32,988 nt of DNA from a bacterium (GTDB lineage Bacteria > Verrucomicrobiota > Kiritimatiellia > RFP12 > UBA1067). A program made the translations under genes and the position numbers. The notes under the pieces are model-generated. The model ran no database searches. It saw only the letters and a list, made by a program, of their open reading frames with translations, and was not told the origin of the DNA. The stretch is taken from positions 1 to 32,988 of the forward strand of contig JAUNMP010000033.1 in assembly GCA_030537465.1 (NCBI GenBank), given 5' to 3'. Each line of letters opens with the position of its first letter. Position 1 is the stretch's first letter. This document shows positions 7,480 through 14,740 of the stretch, one piece after another.

Positions 7480-8466
7480 ATGATCAATAGAAGAGATTTC
7501 GTCTCGCTCGGCGCGCTTGCGCTCGCCGGTTGTGGAACCATCGAGGCGCCCAAGGCGCGGAATGCGAATCCGTTCGCGCCCAAGCCTGCGACACCGTCGC
7601 CTAAGCTCGACGAGCTGGCAGTTCCGCCGGCCCCTCCAAAGCCCGAGTTCCACGTTTTCTCGAAGATGTTCCAGTCTCCCGTCACGAAGAGCGTGGATGA
7701 ACTTTGTGAACTGATGGCCAAGGCGGGCTTCGACGGCATCCAGTGGACGGTGCGTCCAAAGGGGCATGTGCTGCCCGAGCGCGTCGCCGAGGACCTCCCG
7801 AAGGTCGTGGCCGCAGCGAAGAAGCAGGGCCTCAAGGCGACGACGATCTGCACGGCCATCACGGACGGCGACGATCCCGCCTCGGAGACACTACTGAAGG
7901 TCGCGGCCGACTGCGGGTTCAAGCTCTTCCGTCCAGGCTATTTCTTCTACGACGCCAAGAAGGAGACGTTCCAGCAGTCGATGGACCGTATCACGCGCGG
8001 TTTCGCCTCACTCGCCAAGGTTTCCGAGAAAACGGGCATGAAGGCCACCTACCAGAATCATTCCTCCTGGGGTCCGAGCGTGTTCGGGGGACTCCTCTGG
8101 GATATCCACGCCTGCATCCGCGATCTTGATCCCAAGTACGTCGGCATCGAGTATGACCCCATGCATGCGTTCTTCGAGACGAATCTCTCCTGGACGCATG
8201 GTTTTGAGCTCGTCACGCCGTGGATCGGCGCGGTCGACCTCAAGGACTTCCATTTCCAGCTGTCGAAGAAGAATCCGAAGAACCACGCCAAGTTCATGTG
8301 CCCCGCCGGCGATGGCGTGGTGCCGTGGAAGGACGTGAAGCGGATTCTTGACATGCACAAGGTCAACGTGCCGTACGTCGTCCACTTCGAGTACGATTTC
8401 GACAAGACCGATCTTCTGAAGACGGTGAAGGGTGAACTCGACTGGTTCAAGGGGGTGTTCGCATGA
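7480..8466 (+). CDS. Tat-exported lipoprotein, xylose-isomerase-like TIM-barrel sugar isomerase/epimerase
   Basis: A 328-residue protein with a twin-arginine leader (INRRDF) running into a lipobox (LALAGC, Cys at about 20), then a proline-rich linker. The body is an AP-endonuclease-2/xylose-isomerase-like barrel: GFDGIQW early, YQNHSSWGPS mid-protein, then GIEYDPMHAFFE, VDLKDFHF and PAGDGVVPWKD, the usual metal-ligand strands. Related proteins isomerise, epimerise or dehydrate sugars and inositols; the substrate is unknown. The ATG at 7480 is chosen over an in-frame TTG at 7456 because it has AGAGGA (7467-7472) 7 nt upstream and gives a clean leader. The next gene starts within its stop (ATGA). 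The folded, probably metal-bound catalytic domain fits Tat export. Confidence 0.82.
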   Translation: MINRRDFVSLGALALAGCGTIEAPKARNANPFAPKPATPSPKLDELAVPPAPPKPEFHVFSKMFQSPVTKSVDELCELMAKAGFDGIQWTVRPKGHVLPERVAEDLPKVVAAAKKQGLKATTICTAITDGDDPASETLLKVAADCGFKLFRPGYFFYDAKKETFQQSMDRITRGFASLAKVSEKTGMKATYQNHSSWGPSVFGGLLWDIHACIRDLDPKYVGIEYDPMHAFFETNLSWTHGFELVTPWIGAVDLKDFHFQLSKKNPKNHAKFMCPAGDGVVPWKDVKRILDMHKVNVPYVVHFEYDFDKTDLLKTVKGELDWFKGVFA

Positions 8467-9899
8467 ACTTCAACCGCAGGGATTTCATCGGGCTGGGCGC
8501 GTTGGCGCTCGCGGGCTGTCAGTCAATCGAGCCGCCGAAGGCGCGTAACGCCAAGGTCTTCGGCGTGAATGGGGCCGTTCCGGCGGGCCGTGCCGCGACG
8601 AAGGGGCACAAGCCGATTACGATCGCCTCCGCGTCCTGTGGCTTCGAACGTGAGCCGATGGTGCGTCCGTTCGGCTTCAAGGGCGGCTACCTCACCGAGG
8701 AGTGGATCGTCTCGGCGTGCCTTCGTTCGACGAACGGCAAGCACGGCATTGGCCTTGGCACGCAGAGCTGTCTCTGGAGCGACGCGAGCGTCTTCGCGTC
8801 CAATTCCGAGGCGGGCGGCAACGCGATCATGTTCGCGATGACGCAGTACGCGCTCAACCTTGCGAAGGGGATGACGTTCACCTCGCCCGTCGAGCTCAAC
8901 GACGCGCTGTGGCCTCAGGTGTGGGAGTACGGCAAGAAGGTCGCGGCGAACCCGAAGCTCCGCGCGACCTTCGCCCTCAACGCGCTCGTCGCCGTGGACA
9001 ATGCGGCCTGGGTGCTCTTCGCCCGCGAGAACGGGTTCACGAGCTTTGACCAGATGATCCCCGAGGCCTATCGTCCGGCGCTCTCCAGCCGCCACGCGAA
9101 GTGCGCCTCGATTCCGCTGTTCTCCTACAAGGTTCCGCCGTCCGAGATCAAGGAGGCCGTCGACAGCGGCTACTTCTTCATGAAGATCAAGATCGGCCAG
9201 CCTGGAACCCAGGAGGAGATGCTCGAGAAGGACATGGCGCGCGTCTCGCAGATTCACGCGGCGCTCAAGAACTGTCGCACGCCCTATACGAAGACGGGCA
9301 AGCTGCCGTACTACTTCGACGCGAATGGACGCTATCAGAAGAAGGAGACGCTGCTGCGCTTCATCGACCATCTGAAGGCCATTGGCGCCTACGACCAGGT
9401 CGCGATCATCGAGGAGCCGTTCGACGAGTACGCCGGCATCGACGTGAACGACATCCCGTTGCGTCTCGCCGCGGACGAAAGCGCCCACACGGTCAAGGAC
9501 GCACTGGAGCGCATCGAGATGGGCTATAAGGCGATGGCGCTCAAGCCGATCGCGAAGACGATGTCCATGAGCATGAAGATCGCCCAGGCGGCCTTTGAGC
9601 GGAACGTGCCGTGCTTCTGCGCGGACCTCACCGTGTGCCCCGCGATGGTCGAGTGGAACAAGGCGGTTGCCGCGCGTCTACCCGCGTTCCCCGGTATCGG
9701 CGATCTTGGCCTTGTGGAGACGAACGGCCACCAGAACTTCCGCAACTGGGAGACGATGCGCCAGGACCTCGCGTATCCGAAGGCCCACTGGACGCGGACC
9801 GAGAAGGGCGTCTTCGAGTGCGACGCCGACTACTGGTCGAAGAGCGGCGGAATTCTTGAGCCGATGCCACGCTACGAGAAGATGTATGCAGTGAAGTGA
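8463..9899 (+). CDS. Tat-exported lipoprotein of the enolase superfamily (MLE-type)
   Basis: A 478-residue protein with leader FNRRDFIGLGALALAGC, nearly the same as its upstream neighbour. The catalytic barrel shows the muconate-lactonizing-enzyme subgroup pattern: K241-x-K243 (MKIKIG), metal ligands D286 (YFDANGR), E317/E318 (IIEEPF) and D338/E339 (AADES), and a lysine on the sixth strand (MALKP, K361). The superfamily abstracts a proton alpha to a carboxylate, so the substrate is expected to be a sugar acid or another carboxylic acid. Membrane anchoring outside the cytoplasm is unusual for this superfamily. It overlaps both neighbours (ATGA before, GTGA after), so it is coupled to the TIM-barrel protein and the Sel1 protein. 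The exact reaction is not assignable. Confidence 0.82.
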   Translation: MNFNRRDFIGLGALALAGCQSIEPPKARNAKVFGVNGAVPAGRAATKGHKPITIASASCGFEREPMVRPFGFKGGYLTEEWIVSACLRSTNGKHGIGLGTQSCLWSDASVFASNSEAGGNAIMFAMTQYALNLAKGMTFTSPVELNDALWPQVWEYGKKVAANPKLRATFALNALVAVDNAAWVLFARENGFTSFDQMIPEAYRPALSSRHAKCASIPLFSYKVPPSEIKEAVDSGYFFMKIKIGQPGTQEEMLEKDMARVSQIHAALKNCRTPYTKTGKLPYYFDANGRYQKKETLLRFIDHLKAIGAYDQVAIIEEPFDEYAGIDVNDIPLRLAADESAHTVKDALERIEMGYKAMALKPIAKTMSMSMKIAQAAFERNVPCFCADLTVCPAMVEWNKAVAARLPAFPGIGDLGLVETNGHQNFRNWETMRQDLAYPKAHWTRTEKGVFECDADYWSKSGGILEPMPRYEKMYAVK

Positions 9900-12100
9900 C
9901 GCTGAAACCCATCAAAGCCGCGGCGCCCCAAACCGTGGTGGCCGGTACGCTGGCCTACGTCGACCTCTATGAAATCGTGGAGGTGATGAAAGGGGTTTCC
10001 TCTCCGCTTTTCCGGGCGAAGAAGATTGGGACCCGCTTCGGCGAGGTGGTGGCGCGTCCGCTTCCCATGGAGCTCGTGGCGAATGCCGAACAACTGGAGA
10101 AGGTTCGTCAGGGTTTTCTCCGGCTTGTCGCATTGCGCCATGCAAACATCGTTCCTTTGCAGGGACTCCATGACATTGGTGAAGTCCGCTACACGAGCGA
10201 TGCCGCGCGGGCGGCGTTGGGCGAGCTGGGACCTGGCGGCGTTCTTGTACTTACGGAATTCGCGCCTGGTCGGACGCTGGACGTCTGGCGCAGGGAGTTC
10301 GCAGAGGGGAAGGTCCCCGCGGACGTCGCCTGTGGTGCAGCCCGCCAGATTGCCACGGCACTGGACTTCGCGCATCGTCATGGGGTGCTGCACCTGGATC
10401 TTAAGCCGCAGAACGTGATGGTCGAGACCCGAAAGGGCGGCAAGACAGTTGTGCGGGTCATGGATTTCTGCCCCGTTCCAGAGACCACGGAGGGATCTGC
10501 GGACGACGATCTCCGCGCGATGGCGCGTTTGTCCCTTGAATTGCTGACGGGCGTCTCCTCCCCCGCTTCCATCGAGCAACTTCCACCCGGTGTCGCGACG
10601 GTCTTCAACCAGGCCATAGGGACGGATGTGGAGAAGGCGTTCAAGTCTTGCACAGAGTTCGTCAAGGCACTGGAGAAGGCCTGTGCGTCCGCGGCGAAGA
10701 ATCCGAGTCGGCGCTTGGTGCAGTCCGTGCTGGGTGGACTCCTGGTCCTTGTCAGTGGCGTCGCCGTCTACTCGCACATCCTGGCCAACCGAAGAGCCGA
10801 GGCCCAGGCGGCCGAGGTTAAGGCGGCCGAGGCACGCGTGGAGGCGGCGAAGAAGGCCGCCGCCAAGGCTTTGGCCGAGGAGAAGGCCCGGGCGGAGGCC
10901 GAAAAGGCCCGATTGGAGGCCGAGAAGGCGGAAGCCGAAACCAAGGCCGCGAAGGAGAAGGCACTGGCCGAGGAGAAGGCCCGGGCGGAGGCCGAGAAGG
11001 CTCGTCAAGCCCAGCTCAAGGAACAAGCTGATCGACTGCAGGCGGAGCGTGAGGCCGCGGAAAAGGCCGCGCGGGAACGCGAGGCGGCTCTCGCCGCAGC
11101 TCGAGAACGCGCCGCCGTCAGACGGCGTGAGGCCACAGAGCGGGCGCGTCGTCTTTTTGCCGAGGCGAATTGGAAAGATGCTCTTGTGGCGGCCCGTGAG
11201 GGCGATCCGGAGGATCCTGAACTGCAGTATCGTGTGGGAACCTGCTACCTCGAGGGACAGGGGCTGCAGACGAATGTCACCGCCGGCGCAAAGCTAATCA
11301 AGCTTGCCGCCGAGAAGAAATGGCCGGCGGCACTTTCACGACTGGGAGAACTCCACCTCATCGGTCTTGGATGTGAGACGAATGCCGTCCGCGCCGCCGC
11401 GCTCTTCTCGTCCGCAGCGGATCTGAACGATGCAGAGGGGCATTGGCGATTCTCCCAGTGTCTGGAACGCGGCATTGGCACAAAGCCCCTGCCCGGTGAG
11501 GCCGTGCGGCATCTCGAAGCCGCCGCAAGACTGGGGCATGCTCGCGCACAGTATACGCTGGGACTTCGTACCAAGGACCGTGCGCAGGCCGCGGAGTGGT
11601 TCCGCAAATCCGCGGAACAGGGATACGCTCCCGCCCAGGCCAAATTCGGGGATTGCCTGATCTACGGTTCGGGTGTGGCGAAGGACTCCTCTGCCGCAGT
11701 GCGCTGGTATACGCGTGCGGCCGATGGCGGCGATGCCAGTGGACAGCGCGCTCTGGGACTCTGCTATGACGCCGGCACCGGCGTGCGCGAAGACGCGCGC
11801 CGTGCCGTGGAGCTCTACAAGTCGGCCGCGGAAGGCGGCGATCTGCTCGCGAAGGCGCTTTACAGCCAGTGTCTCTTCCTGGGGCTCGGCATCACGCGCG
11901 ACTACGCCACCGCCTGGCGTATGGCCCGCGAGTCCGCCGATGGCGGTTGCGCCTTTGGACAGTACATGGCCGGCATCTGCTGTGAGACCGGAAACGGGAC
12001 GATCCGCAGTCGCCTCAATGCCAAGATCTGGTATGAGAAGGCGATTGCCCAGGGACTCGAATGCGCACGCGAGCGACTGGATAGAATGCAGATCAAGTGA
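9896..12100 (+). CDS. Pseudokinase-like / transmembrane / coiled-coil / Sel1-repeat protein
   Basis: A 734-residue protein starting at a GTG that overlaps the previous stop. Residues about 20-260 form a Ser/Thr-kinase-like domain. HLDLKPQN (about 166-173) keeps the catalytic-loop Asp and Asn. However, the glycine-rich loop is lost (GVSSPLF), the beta-3 lysine position reads VVARPL (Arg), and DFG reads DFC (about 189). It may therefore be inactive or atypical. A single membrane span lies at about 274-298 (VLGGLLVLVSGVAVY). Residues 300-415 are an Ala/Glu/Lys coiled coil with an internal 93-bp (31-residue) duplication beginning near 10872 and 10965. From about 420 to the end there are roughly eight Sel1-like repeats. 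It probably scaffolds or senses at the inner membrane; the ligand is unknown. Confidence 0.82.
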   Translation: MTLKPIKAAAPQTVVAGTLAYVDLYEIVEVMKGVSSPLFRAKKIGTRFGEVVARPLPMELVANAEQLEKVRQGFLRLVALRHANIVPLQGLHDIGEVRYTSDAARAALGELGPGGVLVLTEFAPGRTLDVWRREFAEGKVPADVACGAARQIATALDFAHRHGVLHLDLKPQNVMVETRKGGKTVVRVMDFCPVPETTEGSADDDLRAMARLSLELLTGVSSPASIEQLPPGVATVFNQAIGTDVEKAFKSCTEFVKALEKACASAAKNPSRRLVQSVLGGLLVLVSGVAVYSHILANRRAEAQAAEVKAAEARVEAAKKAAAKALAEEKARAEAEKARLEAEKAEAETKAAKEKALAEEKARAEAEKARQAQLKEQADRLQAEREAAEKAAREREAALAAARERAAVRRREATERARRLFAEANWKDALVAAREGDPEDPELQYRVGTCYLEGQGLQTNVTAGAKLIKLAAEKKWPAALSRLGELHLIGLGCETNAVRAAALFSSAADLNDAEGHWRFSQCLERGIGTKPLPGEAVRHLEAAARLGHARAQYTLGLRTKDRAQAAEWFRKSAEQGYAPAQAKFGDCLIYGSGVAKDSSAAVRWYTRAADGGDASGQRALGLCYDAGTGVREDARRAVELYKSAAEGGDLLAKALYSQCLFLGLGITRDYATAWRMARESADGGCAFGQYMAGICCETGNGTIRSRLNAKIWYEKAIAQGLECARERLDRMQIK

Positions 12101-12184
12101 GGTTTCAGGTTCAAGGTTCCATGTTCCAAGTTCCAGGTTCCAGGTTTCAGGATAAAAGTTCCAGATACAAGGTTTCAGGTTTTG
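12101..12184. repeat. Degenerate heptamer tandem repeat, consensus GGTTCCA
   Basis: The spacer after the Sel1 gene divides without slippage into 12 consecutive 7-base units, for example GGTTTCA, GGTTCAA, GGTTCCA, TGTTCCA, AGTTCCA. The first seven units are well conserved; later ones drift (GGATAAA, GATACAA). It starts directly after the TGA and ends 26 bases before the next ATG. A second heptamer array is at 32836-32870. Confidence 0.8.
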
Positions 12185-12210
12185 AAGAATCGTATTGAGA
12201 AGGTGGGAAA

Positions 12211-13032
12211 ATGGTTGAATTCTATCCGTTGACGTTCAAGGAGAATCTGCATACTGCGTTGTGGGGGACCGAGTCGTGGGAGGTGTCGGGACATTCCTCG
12301 TCGCCTTCCGTGGTCGCGGAGGGACCATTCGCCGGTCGGACGCTGGAGGATCTAACCGCAGAATACGGATTCTCGCTCACGGGCACGAAGTCTCCGGTCG
12401 AGGGCGTGTTCCCGCTTCTTTTCAAGGTGATCGACGCAAAGCGGCGTCTGAGCGTGCAGGTGCATCCCAACGAAGTCACGAAGGCTCTGACGGGCGGTGA
12501 GCCGAAGACCGAGATGTGGCGTGTGTTGGGCGGGTCGGGGCCCATTTTTGCCGGACTCAAGCCCGGAACGACGCCAGTGCGCGTCGAGGAGGACGTGAAG
12601 ACAGGACGCTTCGAGGAGACGCTGGTGCGTCATGATGCGCGCGAAGGACTCACGCTTTTCATCCCTGGTGGACTCGTCCACGCGATCGGCGAGGATGTTC
12701 TCATCTATGAGGTGCAGCAGAGCTCGAACACGACCTATCGTCTCTACGACTGGGGGCGTGTGGGTGCCGATGGAAAACCGCGTCAGCTTCATGTTGCCGA
12801 ATCGCTGAAGTCCATCGACTTCGACCTCCCCGTGCCCGAATCGCGTCCGACGGTGGACTGTCCGTTTTTCCATTTCCGTGCCGTTGAGTCGGCGGGGAAC
12901 ATTGAGGTCGCGGCCAATTCCGAGACCTTCACGGCGCTCTTCATCGTCAACGAGCGCCGTAGCGTGCTGGTGCCCGCGAACTGCGCGGCGTCCATCCCCT
13001 GTACGGGAACGGTGCTTGTGACGACGCTTTGA
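12211..13032 (+). CDS. manA: Mannose-6-phosphate isomerase, class I (short cupin form)
   Basis: Interconverts fructose-6-phosphate and mannose-6-phosphate in the cytoplasm. It is 273 residues long, the short Bacillus-like form lacking the long C-terminal domain. Cupin zinc motifs are visible: LSVQVHPNE, KTEMWRVL, PGGLVHAIGE and YEVQQSSNTTYRLYDWGRVG, all characteristic of the family. The ribosome site AGAAGGTGGG lies just upstream of the ATG. It heads a run of sugar-phosphate genes (ROK kinase, SIS isomerase, UDP-sugar pyrophosphorylase), suggesting supply of activated sugars for envelope polysaccharide or processing of imported hexoses. Confidence 0.9.
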   Translation: MVEFYPLTFKENLHTALWGTESWEVSGHSSSPSVVAEGPFAGRTLEDLTAEYGFSLTGTKSPVEGVFPLLFKVIDAKRRLSVQVHPNEVTKALTGGEPKTEMWRVLGGSGPIFAGLKPGTTPVRVEEDVKTGRFEETLVRHDAREGLTLFIPGGLVHAIGEDVLIYEVQQSSNTTYRLYDWGRVGADGKPRQLHVAESLKSIDFDLPVPESRPTVDCPFFHFRAVESAGNIEVAANSETFTALFIVNERRSVLVPANCAASIPCTGTVLVTTL

Positions 13033-13064
13033 TTTTCCGAATCTTCTGAATTCCGGAGGCGGGT

Positions 13065-14012
13065 ATGGGTTATTCGATTGGGTTGGACATCGGCGGCACG
13101 AAGTGCGCTGTGAGTGTGGGTGCCGCAAGCGCGGATGGCGTGGAGATCAAGTTCCGCGAGGAGTTCCCCACGGCGGGGAAGAGCTGGCAGGACGTACTGG
13201 CGATCTACACGGACAAGATCCAGGCGCTTTCTGAAACCTATGAAATTGCGAACATCGGAATCTCCTGTGGAGGACCGCTTGACTCGAAGGCGGGGTTGAT
13301 CCAGAGTCCGCCGAACCTGCCGGGTTGGGATGATGTTCCGATCGTCCAGTACTTCACGGACAAGTTCAACGTGCCCGTCCACATCCAGAACGACGCCAAT
13401 GCCTGCGCGCTCGCCGAGGCGAAGTACGGCGCGGGCCGCGGCGCCCGCAACGTCGTCTTCATGACGTTCGGCACGGGACTCGGTGCCGGCATCGTCGTCG
13501 ACGGAAAACTCTATTCCGGCACCAACGACAACGCCGGCGAGATCGGCCACATCCGTCTCGCGCCGCGTGGACCGAAGGGCTACAACAAGGACGGCAGCGC
13601 CGAGGGCTTCTGCTCCGGCGCGGGCATCGCCCGCCTCGCCGGCATTCGTGCCCGCGAGTACGAGATGGAATACGCCGACAGTGAAAGCGCCGCGAAGGCG
13701 AGAGCCGGGGAGTTGACGACGAAGGACATCTTCGGCTACGTGCGTGCGGGCGATCCGTTCTGCACGCGCGTCTTCAAGGAGAGCGCCGAGAAGCTGGCGA
13801 CGATTCTCGCGTTTACCATTGACATTCTCAATCCCGAGGTCATCGTCCTGGGCGGCGTCTTCATGCGCAACGCGGATCTCTTCATGAAGGAGATCGGGCC
13901 GATTTTGGAGCGTGAGGCGCTTCCGGGGGCCCTGAAGGTCTGCCGGATCGTCCCTGCGGGGATTGGTGAGAACATCGGCGACTATGCCGCTCTCGCCGTG
14001 GCGGGGATGTGA
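13065..14012 (+). CDS. ROK-family sugar kinase
   Basis: Phosphorylates a hexose or amino sugar, probably glucose or an N-acetylhexosamine, with ATP. The N-terminus has the phosphate-binding LDIGGTK, CGGPLD follows, catalytic D110 lies in QNDANACALAE, and FGTGLGAGIV with GEIGHIRL (H162) forms the ROK signature. Odd point: the usual zinc-binding CxCGxxGC is absent; the region reads SAEGFCSGAGI with only C183. A subset of ROK proteins shares this cysteine-poor form. The 315-residue length is normal. It has no DNA-binding N-terminal extension, so it is an enzyme and not a NagC/Mlc-type repressor. GGAGGCGGGT precedes the ATG. Confidence 0.9.
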   Translation: MGYSIGLDIGGTKCAVSVGAASADGVEIKFREEFPTAGKSWQDVLAIYTDKIQALSETYEIANIGISCGGPLDSKAGLIQSPPNLPGWDDVPIVQYFTDKFNVPVHIQNDANACALAEAKYGAGRGARNVVFMTFGTGLGAGIVVDGKLYSGTNDNAGEIGHIRLAPRGPKGYNKDGSAEGFCSGAGIARLAGIRAREYEMEYADSESAAKARAGELTTKDIFGYVRAGDPFCTRVFKESAEKLATILAFTIDILNPEVIVLGGVFMRNADLFMKEIGPILEREALPGALKVCRIVPAGIGENIGDYAALAVAGM

Positions 14013-14018
14013 TGAGGA

Positions 14019-14045
14019 AGGTTGAGAAGGTAGAGAGGGTCGAGA
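14019..14045 (+). repeat. Nonamer tandem repeat (RGGTNGAGA) that supplies the ribosome site
   Basis: Three consecutive 9-base units (AGGTTGAGA, AGGTAGAGA, GGGTCGAGA) fill the gap between the ROK stop and the SIS start. AGAGG (14034-14038) within the array lies 8 nt before the ATG and likely acts as Shine-Dalgarno. A related array in opposite orientation lies at 16136-16171. Confidence 0.65.
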
Positions 14046-14046
14046 G

Positions 14047-14685
14047 ATGAAGAACGAGACACAGGCGATTTTCGAGGAACTCTTCGTGCGCTATCCGGCG
14101 TTGTCGGCGTGCCGGGACGATCTACGGAAGGCCTATGAGACGCTGTTGACGTCCTATCAGACAGGGGGCAAGGTCTTCACCTGCGGGAATGGCGGCAGCG
14201 CGAGTGACAGCGAACACATCGTAGGCGAGCTTTTGAAGAAGTTCAAGAAGCATCGCGACATCCCAGCGGACCTGAAGGCGAAGCTGCAGACGATGGGACC
14301 GGAAGGAGCCGTACTCGCCGAAAAACTGGAAGGCTCGCTTGGAGCTGTTTCGCTGCTTTCCATGACCGGCATCCTCACGGCCTTCGCGAATGACGTCGGC
14401 TGGGATGAGGCGTTCGCCCAGCAGCTGCTCGGGCTGGCGCGTCTGGGTGATGTACTCGTTGCGCTTTCGACTTCGGGGAACTCCCGCAACTGCGTCAATG
14501 CTGCGGTTCTCGCGAGGGCGCTCGGCGTGAAGACGATTGGTCTCACGGGAGCGAAGGGCGGACGCTTCAAGGAGATCTGCGACGTGGCCGTCTGCGTGCC
14601 CGCGACGGAGACCTACCAGATTCAGGAATACCATCTGCCCGTCTACCATGCGCTCTGCGCGATGCTCGAGGCCGAGCTCTTCTGA
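14047..14685 (+). CDS. SIS-domain sugar-phosphate isomerase, GmhA-like
   Basis: A 212-residue single SIS domain resembling sedoheptulose-7-phosphate isomerase (GmhA) and DiaA. Phosphosugar-binding segments are GNGGSASDSEHIVGEL (about 48-63) and STSGNSRNCVNAA, and the C-terminus has the family-like QEYHLPVYHALC. GmhA makes heptose for the LPS core, plausible in a Gram-negative with an LPS operon nearby. The segment after the first motif (KKFKKHRDIPADLK) is longer than in classic GmhA, so another phosphosugar substrate is possible. It lies 34 nt after the ROK kinase in the same direction and is likely co-transcribed. Confidence 0.82.
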   Translation: MKNETQAIFEELFVRYPALSACRDDLRKAYETLLTSYQTGGKVFTCGNGGSASDSEHIVGELLKKFKKHRDIPADLKAKLQTMGPEGAVLAEKLEGSLGAVSLLSMTGILTAFANDVGWDEAFAQQLLGLARLGDVLVALSTSGNSRNCVNAAVLARALGVKTIGLTGAKGGRFKEICDVAVCVPATETYQIQEYHLPVYHALCAMLEAELF

Positions 14686-14704
14686 GTGCCAGGGCGGGGA
14701 AATA

Positions 14705-14713
14705 TGGTATAAT
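14705..14713 (+). promoter_or_regulatory. Extended -10 promoter for the pyrophosphorylase gene
   Basis: TG-G-TATAAT is a consensus extended -10, with no convincing -35 at 16-18 bp. It predicts a start near 14720 and a 21-nt leader containing AAAGGAT (14727-14733) before the ATG at 14741. Confidence 0.65.
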
Positions 14714-14740
14714 TCCCACTTCCAAGAAAGGATAGACAAA

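Noticed and set aside
12101..12184. CRISPR array
   Set aside because: Units are 7 bases with no spacers between them; it is a simple tandem repeat.
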